Shown one piece after another: positions 17,614-25,568 of a stretch of DNA of 26,345 nucleotides. Made by a program: the position numbers and the translations under genes. The first letter of the stretch is position 1, and every line of letters starts with the position of its first letter. The notes under the pieces were generated by a model. That model ran no database searches and had not been told where the DNA came from. It saw only the letters and a program-made list of their open reading frames with translations. Origin of the DNA: Nitriliruptoraceae bacterium. GTDB taxonomy: Bacteria > Actinomycetota > Nitriliruptoria > Nitriliruptorales > Nitriliruptoraceae. The stretch spans positions 1-26,345 of the forward strand of contig SKNK01000420.1 of assembly GCA_007120565.1 (NCBI GenBank), read 5' to 3'.

Positions 17614-18402
17614 ATGTCCCTGCCACCGCTGCCCGATGGCCTCGGCGAGGTCCGGTCCGCCGCGCCGATGCTCGGCGGCGACGTCGCCGAGGTCTGGGAC
17701 GTCCACCTGGCGGATGGCCGGCGGGCGGTCGCCAAACGTTGCCCGACGGATGCGACCCTGGAGGCCGAAGGACTCGACGCCCTGCGCGAGGCCGGCGCCC
17801 CAACCCCGAAGGTGCTGGGTGTCGACGCCGACGTGCTGGTGCTCGAGCACGTCGGTGGTCCCGGCGATCTCCAAGCGCTCGGCAACGCCCTGGCGACCGT
17901 TCATCGCCAGCTTGGCCCTGGCTTCGGGTGGCATCGCAACAACGTGATCGGCCCACTCCCGCAAGCCAACCCCTGGGGCGACGACTGGCCGAGGTTCTAC
18001 ATCGACCACCGGCTGACGCCCTACCTCGAGATCCTGCCTGCCGACCTGGCCACCCGCCTGGACGCCGCGTGCCGTGGTCCACTCCCCGAACTGCTCGACC
18101 ACGACGTTCGACCGAGCCTGGTCCACGGCGACCTGTGGAGCGGCAACATCGTCGATGACCGGTGGCTGATCGACCCCGCCGTGCACCACGCCGACCGCGA
18201 ACTCGACCTGGCGATGCTCGCACTGTTCGGCGGCATCCCGCAGCGGTTGCTGGACGGATACGAGCAGGTCTGGCCCCTCGACGCCGGCTGGCAGCGCCGA
18301 CGTCCTGCCCTGCAGCTCTACCACCTGTTGGTGCACGTCCGGCTGTTCGGCTCGGGCTACCTCGGCGCGGTTGCCAGCCGCCTGGACGAGCTCGGCTGGT
18401 GA
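17614..18402 (+). CDS. Fructosamine/ketosamine-3-kinase family protein
   Basis: A kinase of the protein-kinase-like fold that phosphorylates ketosamine adducts on proteins at O-3, making them unstable so that they fall off. Bacterial homologues tested so far prefer ribulosamines and erythrulosamines. In this 262-aa protein the family signature FGWHRNNVIGPLPQ is near 104-117, the catalytic loop HGDLWSGN is at 171-178 (Asp173) and the metal-binding IDPAVHHADRE is at 186-196. The N-lobe lysine is probably K41 in AVAKRC. It is somewhat shorter than the usual 280-290 residues, mainly in the N-lobe. It follows the phosphatase gene after 11 bp and is the last gene of the LCP cluster, converging on hrpB. 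Confidence 0.9.
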   Translation: MSLPPLPDGLGEVRSAAPMLGGDVAEVWDVHLADGRRAVAKRCPTDATLEAEGLDALREAGAPTPKVLGVDADVLVLEHVGGPGDLQALGNALATVHRQLGPGFGWHRNNVIGPLPQANPWGDDWPRFYIDHRLTPYLEILPADLATRLDAACRGPLPELLDHDVRPSLVHGDLWSGNIVDDRWLIDPAVHHADRELDLAMLALFGGIPQRLLDGYEQVWPLDAGWQRRRPALQLYHLLVHVRLFGSGYLGAVASRLDELGW

Positions 18403-18418
18403 CCCAGCTTCACCTCGG

Positions 18419-18431
18419 GCGGGTATCCCGC
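18419..18431. terminator. Small hairpin between convergent kinase and hrpB genes
   Basis: GCGGG-TAT-CCCGC is a 5-bp stem in the 40-bp gap between the two stops. It is short and lacks a U-tract. Confidence 0.22.
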
Positions 18432-18442
18432 TGGCGGGTAGT

Positions 18443-21013
18443 TCAGCGGCCTGAACGACGCCGGGGTGTGCCGCGAAGCGCCACCGCTGACGTCGGGTCC
18501 TCCGGCCAGGCATGTTTCGGGTAGCGGCCACGCAGCTCGGCCCGCACCTGCGGGTAGCTGCGTTCCCAGAAGCCGGCGAGGTCGTCGGTCACCTGGACCG
18601 GTCGTCGAGCCGGGGACAGCAGGTGCAGGCGCAGCGGCACCTCGCCGTCCAGCACCGCCGGGGTCCGGGTCGAGCCGAACAGCTCCTGCACCCGCACGGG
18701 GAGGACCGGGCCGTCCTCGGTGTAGTCGATCCGCAGCCGAGATCCGGATGCCACCTGCACGTGTGTCGGCGCCTGACGGTCGAGCTCGCTTCGCTGCCGA
18801 CGGGTCAACTGAGCGCTGAGCACCGCACTGACCGTCACCGCTCGCAGGTCGCTCCGACGCCGGGCCGAGAGCAGGAACGGGCCGACGATCTCCTCCAGAT
18901 GCTCGCGCAGCGCCTCGTCGGTCCAATCGGGCCACACGTCCCCACGGTGCTCGCGCAGGAACCGGACACGGGCGAGCAGCGTGGTCGCGTCGTCGTCCCA
19001 CCGCAGCAGACCCAAGCCCTCCTGCCGCAGGCCTTCGAGCAGAGCCGGGAAGCGACGCGCCGGGGTGTCGTCGGCCAAGGGCCCCGTGCCGACCACCAAC
19101 GCGCCCAGGGTCTCACGCTGTTCTGCGCGCACGTCCCCGTCGCGCCACGCCACCTCCTCAGCGACATCGAGGTGGTCGGCGAGCGCCCTGCGAAGTTCAT
19201 CGAGGGTGAGTGCTGCGGCGAGGTGGACGCGAGCCTCCTCGGCACCACGGTCGAGGTGGGCAACGGCCAGCCAGGGCGCGTCGGCGAGCACATCGCCGTC
19301 GGGGACGGTGGCCCCGCGGCCCGAGGCCAACAGGAACCGGCCCCGCTGACCGTCACGCAGGCCGGCCACCCGGTCCGGCCAGGCCTGGGCCACCAACACG
19401 CCAGCCCGTTCCGGGTCGTCGCCAACCGTCAACCCGCCACCACCCCGCGAACGTCCGCCATCGGAGCCGGGAGGCTCCAGCTGGGGCAACCGCTCCGCTC
19501 GTTGCTGGAGACGCGCAGCCTGCTTACGCAGCCGCCCGACAGCCCCACGCTGCACCCGTACCCCCGCAGGTGGTCGTTCGCCTCGCAGGACCCGGACGCG
19601 GGCCGACAGGTCGCTCGATGGGTGGTCACGGTCGAGGATGAAGGGGTCGCGATCGCCGAGGATCGCGGCCAACTCGCAGGCGAGCTTCAGGCCGCCCTGG
19701 TCGCGGCCCCGGAGCACCAACTGGGCCAGGCGCGGCGCCAACGGCAGGTCGGCCAGCCGACGTCCATGGGACGTGATGCGCCCGTCCCCGTCGATCGCGC
19801 CGAGGTCGGCGAGCGTGGCGAGGGCACGCTCCCAGCTTGGTGCCGGCGGCGGATCGAGGAGCGCGAGTTCGTCCAGGTCGGCGCCCCAGCTGGCGACCTG
19901 CAGTGCCGCCCCGGTCAGGTCGTCGGTCAGGATCGCAGGACGGGGGTGGGCGTCCCGTGCGAGATGCTCGCGTTCCGGCCACAGTCGGAGGCATCGCCCT
20001 GGGGCGGTGCGGCCGGCTCGGCCGGCACGTTGCTCCGCGGATGCCCGTGACGCCGGAACGGTGACCAGTCCGGTCATCCCCGTGGCCGCGTCGAACCTCG
20101 GCTCCCTCGACCAGCCGGCATCGACCACCCCACGGATGCCATCGATCGTGAGGCTGGTCTCGGCAACGTCGGTCGCGAGAACCACCTTGCGACGACCGTC
20201 AGGCGCGGGTTGCAACGCACGGTCCTGCTCCTCCCCCGGCAACGAGCCATGCAGGGCCAGAACCGATGGGGAGTCTGGCAACGGTGCGTCCTGGAGGTGG
20301 CGTTGCGCCGCGCGTATCTCGCCCGCTCCGGGAAGGAACACCAGCACGTCCCCGCCGTCGATCAGATCGGTGAGTGCGCGGCGGACCGCAGCGGGAAGAC
20401 CCGATCGATGGTCGGGGCCGGCGCGATGCTCGACGGCGACCGGGAAGCTGCGGCCGGCGGTCCGGATCAGCGGCGCGTCACCGAGCAGGGCGGCCACCCG
20501 GGGTCCTTCGATCGTGGCCGACATCACCAGGAGGCGCAGGTCCTCACGCAGCGCCCCACGGGTCTCCATCGCGAACGCCAGAGCGAGATCCGCCTCCAAC
20601 GATCGTTCGTGGAACTCGTCGAACACCAACAGCCCGACCCCGGTCAGCGCCGGGTCCTGCTGTAGGCGCCGGAGCACGACCCCTTCGGTGACCACCTCGA
20701 TGCGTGTCGACGCCGAGGTTCGACGTTCGTCGCGGGTCGTGAGCCCGACGGTGCGTCCGACCGGCTCACCGAGCTGCTGCGCGAGCCTGCGGGCCGCCGC
20801 ACGAGCCGCGATGCGACGAGGTTGGAGCAACACGATCCGCCGCTGCCGGTCGGCAAGGTGCAACTCGAGCGGGACCCGGGTCGTCTTGCCGGCGCCAGGC
20901 TCAGCCTCCAGTACGGCCACGCCACGCAGGTCCAGAGCCGAGGCCACCTCGCCCAGCACGGCATCGACGGGCAGGGGCTCGCGTGTGGGTGGCGTCGCAG
21001 CGGGAGGAGACAT
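18443..21013 (-). CDS. hrpB: ATP-dependent helicase HrpB
   Basis: A DEAH/RHA-family helicase of 856 aa whose physiological role is poorly defined. The N-terminal core carries Walker A in AEPGAGKTT (37-45), the family's DEFH form of motif II (132-135), SAT motif III (165-167), TDVAETSLTI (281-290), and motif VI QRAGRAGRTAPG (328-339). The HA2-like region follows. The C-terminal HrpB domain is recognisable by VRVQELFG and the WERSYPQVRAELRGRYPKH segment close to the end. The length is normal for HrpB. The start ATG at 21013 has GGGAGGAG just upstream. The gene diverges from the PF04020 membrane gene over 106 bp and is alone on its strand. No helicase motif looks damaged. Confidence 0.95.
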   Translation of the reverse strand: MSPPAATPPTREPLPVDAVLGEVASALDLRGVAVLEAEPGAGKTTRVPLELHLADRQRRIVLLQPRRIAARAAARRLAQQLGEPVGRTVGLTTRDERRTSASTRIEVVTEGVVLRRLQQDPALTGVGLLVFDEFHERSLEADLALAFAMETRGALREDLRLLVMSATIEGPRVAALLGDAPLIRTAGRSFPVAVEHRAGPDHRSGLPAAVRRALTDLIDGGDVLVFLPGAGEIRAAQRHLQDAPLPDSPSVLALHGSLPGEEQDRALQPAPDGRRKVVLATDVAETSLTIDGIRGVVDAGWSREPRFDAATGMTGLVTVPASRASAEQRAGRAGRTAPGRCLRLWPEREHLARDAHPRPAILTDDLTGAALQVASWGADLDELALLDPPPAPSWERALATLADLGAIDGDGRITSHGRRLADLPLAPRLAQLVLRGRDQGGLKLACELAAILGDRDPFILDRDHPSSDLSARVRVLRGERPPAGVRVQRGAVGRLRKQAARLQQRAERLPQLEPPGSDGGRSRGGGGLTVGDDPERAGVLVAQAWPDRVAGLRDGQRGRFLLASGRGATVPDGDVLADAPWLAVAHLDRGAEEARVHLAAALTLDELRRALADHLDVAEEVAWRDGDVRAEQRETLGALVVGTGPLADDTPARRFPALLEGLRQEGLGLLRWDDDATTLLARVRFLREHRGDVWPDWTDEALREHLEEIVGPFLLSARRRSDLRAVTVSAVLSAQLTRRQRSELDRQAPTHVQVASGSRLRIDYTEDGPVLPVRVQELFGSTRTPAVLDGEVPLRLHLLSPARRPVQVTDDLAGFWERSYPQVRAELRGRYPKHAWPEDPTSAVALRGTPRRRSGR

Positions 21014-21086
21014 CGGTCGGCACGGTAGCTCTGGTGCGAGCGCTCGGTCGCCGCTCGCTCGCGTCTCAGGGTGCCCACAAGGCCGC

Positions 21087-21092
21087 TACGGT
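21087..21092 (+). promoter_or_regulatory. Possible -10 element for the PF04020 / M20 / DUF4126 run
   Basis: TACGGT fits TANNNT and would start transcription near 21099, about 20 nt before the GTG and upstream of GGGAGG (21107-21112). No good -35 is present. Confidence 0.25.
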
Positions 21093-21119
21093 TCGAGCCA
21101 ACGCGTGGGAGGTGTAGCC

Positions 21120-21476
21120 GTGGGCATCGTGCTCAAGATCCTGATCAACGCCGCGGCGTTGTATGCCGCCGTGTTCGTCCTCGAGGGGCTCGAGTTCACG
21201 GGCACCATCGTCGAGTTGTTGGTCATCGCCTTGTTCATGGGCATCGTCAACGCCGTCATCCGCCCGATCCTGAGGGCGCTGGCCTTCCCCGCGATCCTGC
21301 TGACGCTCGGACTGTTCCTGATCGTGATCAACGCCGTCGTGCTGTGGCTCGTCTTCGAGATCGCGGGCGCCGTCGGCATCGGCATCACGTCGGAAGGCTT
21401 CGGGTGGACCCTCGCGGCAGCGATCGTCGTGTCGCTGGTCGCCTGGGGCCTGGAAACCCTGACAGGGAAACGCTGA
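21120..21476 (+). CDS. Phage holin family protein (PF04020), small four-helix membrane protein
   Basis: A 118-aa membrane protein with four predicted helices (about 3-22, 29-48, 56-78 and 95-112). The central NAVIRPILRALAFP (44-57) and the LTLGLFLIVINAV segment after it are typical of PF04020. The family is named after a resemblance to holins, but it is widespread on bacterial chromosomes and its role is unknown; nothing phage-like is nearby. The GTG at 21120 has GGGAGG 7 nt upstream. The open frame extends far upstream over the antisense of hrpB, but that part is not real. The stop is followed after one base by the ATG of the M20 peptidase, so the two are translated from one message. Confidence 0.85.
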   Translation: MGIVLKILINAAALYAAVFVLEGLEFTGTIVELLVIALFMGIVNAVIRPILRALAFPAILLTLGLFLIVINAVVLWLVFEIAGAVGIGITSEGFGWTLAAAIVVSLVAWGLETLTGKR

Positions 21477-21477
21477 T

Positions 21478-22815
21478 ATGTCTGACACCGACCCCCAGCT
21501 CACCGGCGAGACCATCGAGTTGCTCCAGGCGTTGATCCGCAACGCCTGTGTCAACGATGGGACCGTCACGTCCGGCGAGGAGACGCGCAACTCGGACCTA
21601 CTCGACGTTGCACTCGACGGGCTTCCCCTGGACCACTTCGAGCCGCTGCCCGGCCGCCGTTCGGTCCTGGCCACCGTGGAAGGCACGGACCCGACGGCCC
21701 CAACGATCCTGTTGATGGGCCACACCGACGTCGTGCCCGTGAGCCCGGACGACTGGCGCGAGGATCCCTTCGGCGGCGAACTGATCGATGGAGAAGTGTG
21801 GGGTCGCGGCGCGGTCGACATGCTCAACCTCACCGCGTCGATGGCCGTCGCGATCCGCGAACTCCACCGCCGACCCGAACCACCTCGATCGACCGTGAAG
21901 TTCCTCGGTGTCGCCGACGAGGAAGCCGGAGGCACCTGGGGCGCCGGGTGGATCACCGAGAACGAGTGGGACAAGGTCGCCTGCGACTACGTACTCACCG
22001 AGAGCGGAGGCATGCCCTTCGACACGGCGGACGGACGCAAGTTGGTCATGGCGACGGCCGAGAAGGGCATCGGCTGGCGCAAGCTGATCGTGCACGGCAC
22101 ACCGGGGCACGGGTCGATGCCCTACGGCTCGGACAACGCGCTGGTCACCGCCGCCGAGGTGGTACGACGCCTGTCGACCTACCTGCCCAAAGCCCGGATC
22201 GACGATCGGTGGCGGGCCTGGGTTCGGACGCTGCCGATCGAGGATCATCTCCGCGACGAACTCCTCGATCCCGACCGCATCGGCGCTGCGCTCACCAAGA
22301 TCGATCCCAAGTACGCGCGCTACTGCCACGCGGTCACCCACACCACCTTCTCCCCCAACGTCGTGCGGGGTGGCAACAAGACCAACATCGTTCCCGATCG
22401 TGTCGAGATCGAGGTCGACATCCGCACCCTGCCGGGTGTCACCGAAGCCGATGTCGAACACATGCTGCGCGAAGCCCTTGGTCCTGAGCTGTCCGCTCGC
22501 GTGGACATCGAGGGGCTGGTGACCCGACGGGATGCCTCGGCGTCCTCGACCGATACGCCGATGTTCGACCTGCTCCGCCGCCGAGCGGAGGCGGCACATC
22601 CGGGAGCTGAGGTGATGCCGTGGACGATCGTCGGCGGCACCGATGCCGCGTTCTTCCGTGACCGAGGCGTGCCCTCGTACGGTGCCGGCCTGTTCAGCTC
22701 CAAGGTCTCCCTCCCCGACTTCCAGCTGCGGTTCCACGGCCACGACGAACGCATCGACGTCGAGTCGCTCGGCCTGTCGACCCAGCTGTGGCTGGATCTG
22801 GCCGACGGGATCTGA
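21478..22815 (+). CDS. M20/M25/M40 family metallo-hydrolase
   Basis: A 445-aa two-zinc amidohydrolase or peptidase; family members include carboxypeptidases, dipeptidases, deacetylases and desuccinylases. Metal and catalytic residues are visible: H82 and D84 in GHTDVVP, bridging D114 in GRGAVDM, E148-E149 in DEEAGG, E175 in TESGG, and H420 in FHGHDE. The dimerisation/lid domain occupies roughly 195-320 with HGTPGHGSMP at 206-215. Substrate cannot be told; the carboxypeptidase/peptidase branch (dapE/argE-like fold) is likely. It starts one base after the PF04020 stop and is followed after 6 bp by the DUF4126 gene, so all three form one operon. Confidence 0.92.
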   Translation: MSDTDPQLTGETIELLQALIRNACVNDGTVTSGEETRNSDLLDVALDGLPLDHFEPLPGRRSVLATVEGTDPTAPTILLMGHTDVVPVSPDDWREDPFGGELIDGEVWGRGAVDMLNLTASMAVAIRELHRRPEPPRSTVKFLGVADEEAGGTWGAGWITENEWDKVACDYVLTESGGMPFDTADGRKLVMATAEKGIGWRKLIVHGTPGHGSMPYGSDNALVTAAEVVRRLSTYLPKARIDDRWRAWVRTLPIEDHLRDELLDPDRIGAALTKIDPKYARYCHAVTHTTFSPNVVRGGNKTNIVPDRVEIEVDIRTLPGVTEADVEHMLREALGPELSARVDIEGLVTRRDASASSTDTPMFDLLRRRAEAAHPGAEVMPWTIVGGTDAAFFRDRGVPSYGAGLFSSKVSLPDFQLRFHGHDERIDVESLGLSTQLWLDLADGI

Positions 22816-22821
22816 TCCGCG

Positions 22822-23448
22822 ATGGACGTCGGCATCTGGGGGTTGATCGCCGGCTCGGGTTGGGCCTCGGGCGTCAACCTCTACCTCGTCGCTGCCGTCC
22901 TCGGTGGTGCGGGCCGCCTGGGGCTGATGGACGTACCCGACGTCCTGATGCGCACGGACGTGCTGATCGCCGCCGTCGTGATGTTCCTGCTGGAGTTCGT
23001 CGCGGACAAGATCCCGCTGCTTGACTCCGCCTGGGATGCCGTCCACACCGCGATCCGGCCGCTCGGAGGCGCACTGATCGGGTATGCGCTCGGCGGAGAG
23101 AGCCCGGATGCCCAGCAACTGACCGGCGCGGCGGTCTCGGGCGGACTCGCGTTGGCGAGCCACCTCGCGAAGGCCACCGCCAGAGCCGCGATCAACGCCT
23201 CGCCAGAGCCGGTGAGCAACGTGGTCGCCAGTGTGACCGAAGACGGGTTGGTCCTGGGGGTGATCGCCATCGCGGTGATGGCGCCGGTGATCGCGATCGC
23301 CGTGGTCGGCGTGCTGCTGGTCGCGGGGACCGCGCTGGCCTTCGCGTTCGCCTCGCTCGCCAAGCGCGGCCGGAGGAGGTGGCGTGAACGCCAAGCCGCG
23401 CGACGAGGATCGCCCCCGAGCGAAGATCATCCCCAAGCTCGACGCTAG
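22822..23448 (+). CDS. DUF4126 domain membrane protein
   Basis: A 208-aa membrane protein of the DUF4126 family, function unknown. The hydrophobic segments are at about 5-30, 45-60, 75-93, 103-117 and 140-178. The family-typical EFVADKIPLLDSAWD (58-72) and ASPEPVSN (126-133) with a following TED are present. The tail after 180 is strongly basic (KRGRRRWRERQAARR) and probably cytoplasmic. It starts 6 bp after the M20 gene, with the start codon next to the end of that gene. The gap to guaB1 holds an inverted repeat, so guaB1 may have its own promoter. Confidence 0.85.
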   Translation: MDVGIWGLIAGSGWASGVNLYLVAAVLGGAGRLGLMDVPDVLMRTDVLIAAVVMFLLEFVADKIPLLDSAWDAVHTAIRPLGGALIGYALGGESPDAQQLTGAAVSGGLALASHLAKATARAAINASPEPVSNVVASVTEDGLVLGVIAIAVMAPVIAIAVVGVLLVAGTALAFAFASLAKRGRRRWRERQAARRGSPPSEDHPQARR

Positions 23449-23453
23449 CCGCC

Positions 23454-23504
23454 AGGTCGTTCCTCGAGGTGGTCGGTCGCCAGGCCGCCGGACCGCAACG
23501 ACCT
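23454..23504. promoter_or_regulatory. 8-bp inverted repeat between DUF4126 and guaB1
   Basis: AGGTCGTT (23454-23461) and AACGACCT (23497-23504) are a perfect inverted repeat. The 35 nt between them hold the palindrome CCTCGAGG and further partial GGTCGG/CCGGACC pairing. It may be a terminator for the upstream operon or a structured control site for guaB1. Confidence 0.32.
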
Positions 23505-23512
23505 CGTGGCGG

Positions 23513-23518
23513 TACGGT
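23513..23518 (+). promoter_or_regulatory. Possible -10 element for guaB1
   Basis: TACGGT fits TANNNT, just after the inverted repeat, and would start transcription about 21 nt before the ATG. The Shine-Dalgarno GAGGGA lies in that short leader. No -35 match. Confidence 0.28.
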
Positions 23519-23545
23519 GATGGGTCGCCGGAGCGAGGGACCTCG

Positions 23546-24982
23546 ATGCGCTTCCTGAACGGGCACCTGCCCCAACACGACCTGACCTACGAGGACGCGT
23601 TCCTCGTGCCCGACCGATCGGACGTCGCCTCCCGCTTGGATGTGGATCTCGCGTCCCCCGATGGCAGTGGCACCACCATCCCGTTGATCGCCGCGAACAT
23701 GACGGCGGTCTCCGGACGGCGGATGGCCGAAACGATGGCGCGGCGTGGCGGGATGGCCGTGATCCCACAGGACATCCCGATCGACGTGGTCAGCGCCGTG
23801 ATCGCCGACGTCAAGGCCCGCCACCCCCTCTTCGAGTCCCCCATCACGCTTGCCCAGGACGACACGGTTGGGCACGCACTGAACCTGCTCCCGAAGCGAG
23901 CCCACCGCGCGGCGATCGTGATCGAGAACGGCCGGCCCGTCGGCCTCGTGACGCCGCGCGACCTGCGCGAGGAGGACCGCTTCACCCAGATCGGCCGCGT
24001 CATGGTCCGTGAACTGGCCACCATCCCGGACACGGTCGACCCCCACACCGCCTTCGACCTCCTCGCTGAGGCACGCCATCGCCTGGCGCCGGTGGTCGAC
24101 GACGACGGGCGGCTGGTCGGCCTCCTGACCCGCACCGGGGCTCTCCGTTCCACGCTGTACGACCCGGCGCTGGACGGCAAGGGACGTCTGCGGATCGCGG
24201 CGGCGATCGGCGTCGGCTCCGAGGCGGCGACCAGGGCCAAGCAACTGCTCGACGCCGAGGTGGACGTCCTCGTCCTGGACACCGCCCACGGCCACCAACA
24301 GCGGATGCTCGACGCGCTCGAGGCGGTACGTGGACTCGATCCGCAGGTCCCGGTCGTCGCCGGGAACGTGGTCACCCGCGACGGCGCCCGCGACCTGATC
24401 GAGGCCGGCGCGGACATCGTCAAGGTGGGCGTGGGCCCGGGCGCGATGTGCACCACCCGGATGATGACCGCCGTGGGACGGCCTCAGCTCTCCGCCGTGC
24501 TCGAGACCGTCGAGACCGCTCGGGAACGTGGCGCGCACGTGTGGGCCGACGGCGGTATCCGGCATCCCCGCGACGTTGCGCTGGCCCTGGCTGCAGGCGC
24601 CTCCAACGTGATGATCGGCTCCTGGTTCGCTGGGACCCACGAGTCCCCGAGCGACGTCGAACACGATGCTGATGGCCGGTCCTACAAGCTGTCCTTCGGG
24701 ATGGCGTCGGCTCGGGCCGTCCAGCGCCGGACCGAGCACGAGGATGCGTTCTCGCAGGCACGCAAGGCCCTGTTCGAGGAGGGCATCTCCTCTGCTCGGC
24801 AGTACCTCGACCCCGACCGCCCCGGTGTCGAGGACCTCGTCGACACCATCACCGCCGGTGTGCGCAGTGCCTTCACCTACGCGGGGGCACGCACCCTGGA
24901 GGAGTTCGCTGACCGTGCGGTCATCGGCCTGCAAGGACGATCAGGCTACGAGGAGGGCCGCCCCCTCGACCGGGGCTGGTAG
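23546..24982 (+). CDS. guaB1: GuaB1 family IMP dehydrogenase-related protein (probable GMP reductase)
   Basis: A 478-aa TIM-barrel enzyme of the IMPDH/GMPR family. The barrel is split by a pair of CBS domains (about 95-200). The catalytic loop is GVGPGAMCTTRMM with Cys302, and the phosphate-binding ADGGIRHP is at 334-341. Actinobacterial genomes usually carry this paralogue besides the true IMP dehydrogenase; the mycobacterial GuaB1 has been shown to act as a GMP reductase, which is the likely role here, returning GMP to IMP for purine salvage. That is family knowledge, not visible in the sequence. The ATG at 23546 with GAGGGA upstream is preferred; the longer frame from 23384 overlaps the DUF4126 gene and adds only low-complexity basic residues. 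A convergent hairpin region follows. Confidence 0.92.
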   Translation: MRFLNGHLPQHDLTYEDAFLVPDRSDVASRLDVDLASPDGSGTTIPLIAANMTAVSGRRMAETMARRGGMAVIPQDIPIDVVSAVIADVKARHPLFESPITLAQDDTVGHALNLLPKRAHRAAIVIENGRPVGLVTPRDLREEDRFTQIGRVMVRELATIPDTVDPHTAFDLLAEARHRLAPVVDDDGRLVGLLTRTGALRSTLYDPALDGKGRLRIAAAIGVGSEAATRAKQLLDAEVDVLVLDTAHGHQQRMLDALEAVRGLDPQVPVVAGNVVTRDGARDLIEAGADIVKVGVGPGAMCTTRMMTAVGRPQLSAVLETVETARERGAHVWADGGIRHPRDVALALAAGASNVMIGSWFAGTHESPSDVEHDADGRSYKLSFGMASARAVQRRTEHEDAFSQARKALFEEGISSARQYLDPDRPGVEDLVDTITAGVRSAFTYAGARTLEEFADRAVIGLQGRSGYEEGRPLDRGW

Positions 24983-25048
24983 GCCGCTGGAGCCCGCGTA
25001 GGCGCCCCCAACGGCCGCAACGGGGTCGCAGGGACGCAAACGCGCACC

Positions 25049-25087
25049 TGCCCGACCCCACTTCCGGGCAAGGCCCCCCGACGGGGG
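25049..25087. terminator. Hairpins between convergent guaB1 and the 159-aa gene
   Basis: Two stems lie in the 106-bp gap: TGCCCG (25049-25054) with CGGGCA (25065-25070), and CCCCC (25075-25079) with GGGGG (25083-25087) around a GAC loop. The second ends 1 bp before the stop of the minus-strand gene. They can serve transcription from both sides. No U-tract. Confidence 0.42.
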
Positions 25088-25088
25088 A

Positions 25089-25568
25089 TCAAGGAGCCTC
25101 GATGGCCTCGACCTCGAGCAGTTCGGAGTAGGCCTCGCCGCCGCCCCAGTCGATCCCGACCACCTCGCCGTCGACGACGCGGAACCGGCGCAGCGCCTGC
25201 CCGGTGATCGCATCCACCTCGACGACCCCGTCGTGGCGCGCCTCCATCCGGCGCTCGGCTACCTCACCGGTGCCCTCGTCGAGGCAACGCCAACTCGCCA
25301 GCCCTTCCCGCAGGACGAGCATGTAGGCGCTGCTCGGGTAGACGCCATCGGGGATCTCGTGCCAGGGGCCGCCGTCCTTGCAGGCACGCTGCGGGCGGCC
25401 ACCGGCCAGCTCCACCCGGTAGCGGTTGTCGACCACCTCGCCGTCGATGACGAACCACGCCGCCGCGGTCAACCGGTTGGCCTGCTCGACCTCCACGACC
25501 TGCCCGGCTGGCCGGTCCCCGAGCCGGAAGTCGTAGCGACGGACCCAGCCGGCCGTGCGATCGGTCAC
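25089..25568 (-). CDS. Hypothetical protein (159 aa)
   Basis: I do not recognise this protein. It looks soluble and beta-rich, with repeated short strands separated by DGEVV-type turns, several tryptophans (W8, W38 and others), and an acidic total charge. GGPWHEIPDGVYPSSAYMLV is the most distinctive segment. There is no signal peptide or membrane helix. Two cysteines lie in the middle (QRACKDG and SWRCLDEG). The GTG at 25568 overlaps the stop of the aldo/keto reductase as GTGA, so the two are probably translated together and may work on the same substrate. A longer frame upstream to 25709 lies inside the reductase gene and is not needed. Confidence 0.72.
   Translation of the reverse strand: MTDRTAGWVRRYDFRLGDRPAGQVVEVEQANRLTAAAWFVIDGEVVDNRYRVELAGGRPQRACKDGGPWHEIPDGVYPSSAYMLVLREGLASWRCLDEGTGEVAERRMEARHDGVVEVDAITGQALRRFRVVDGEVVGIDWGGGEAYSELLEVEAIEAP

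Noticed and set aside
18512..20050. 512-aa open frame on the + strand opposite hrpB
   Set aside because: It is antisense to a helicase with intact motifs, has no recognisable sequence, and no Shine-Dalgarno or promoter.
21090..21100. GGTTCGAGCC resembling a tRNA T-arm
   Set aside because: No acceptor stem, anticodon arm or D-arm can be built around it.
19638..21119. Upstream extension of the PF04020 reading frame to 612 residues
   Set aside because: The extension is antisense to hrpB and Ser/Arg-rich. The GTG at 21120 has its own Shine-Dalgarno and gives the normal family length.
21120..21476. Prophage remnant suggested by the holin name
   Set aside because: PF04020 proteins are common on chromosomes. 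No integrase, lysin, capsid gene or attachment site is nearby and base composition does not change.
21598..24934. Two long minus-strand frames (21598-23436 and 23192-24934)
   Set aside because: They lie opposite the M20, DUF4126 and guaB1 genes, which are well-supported families. The antisense proteins are low-complexity and charged.
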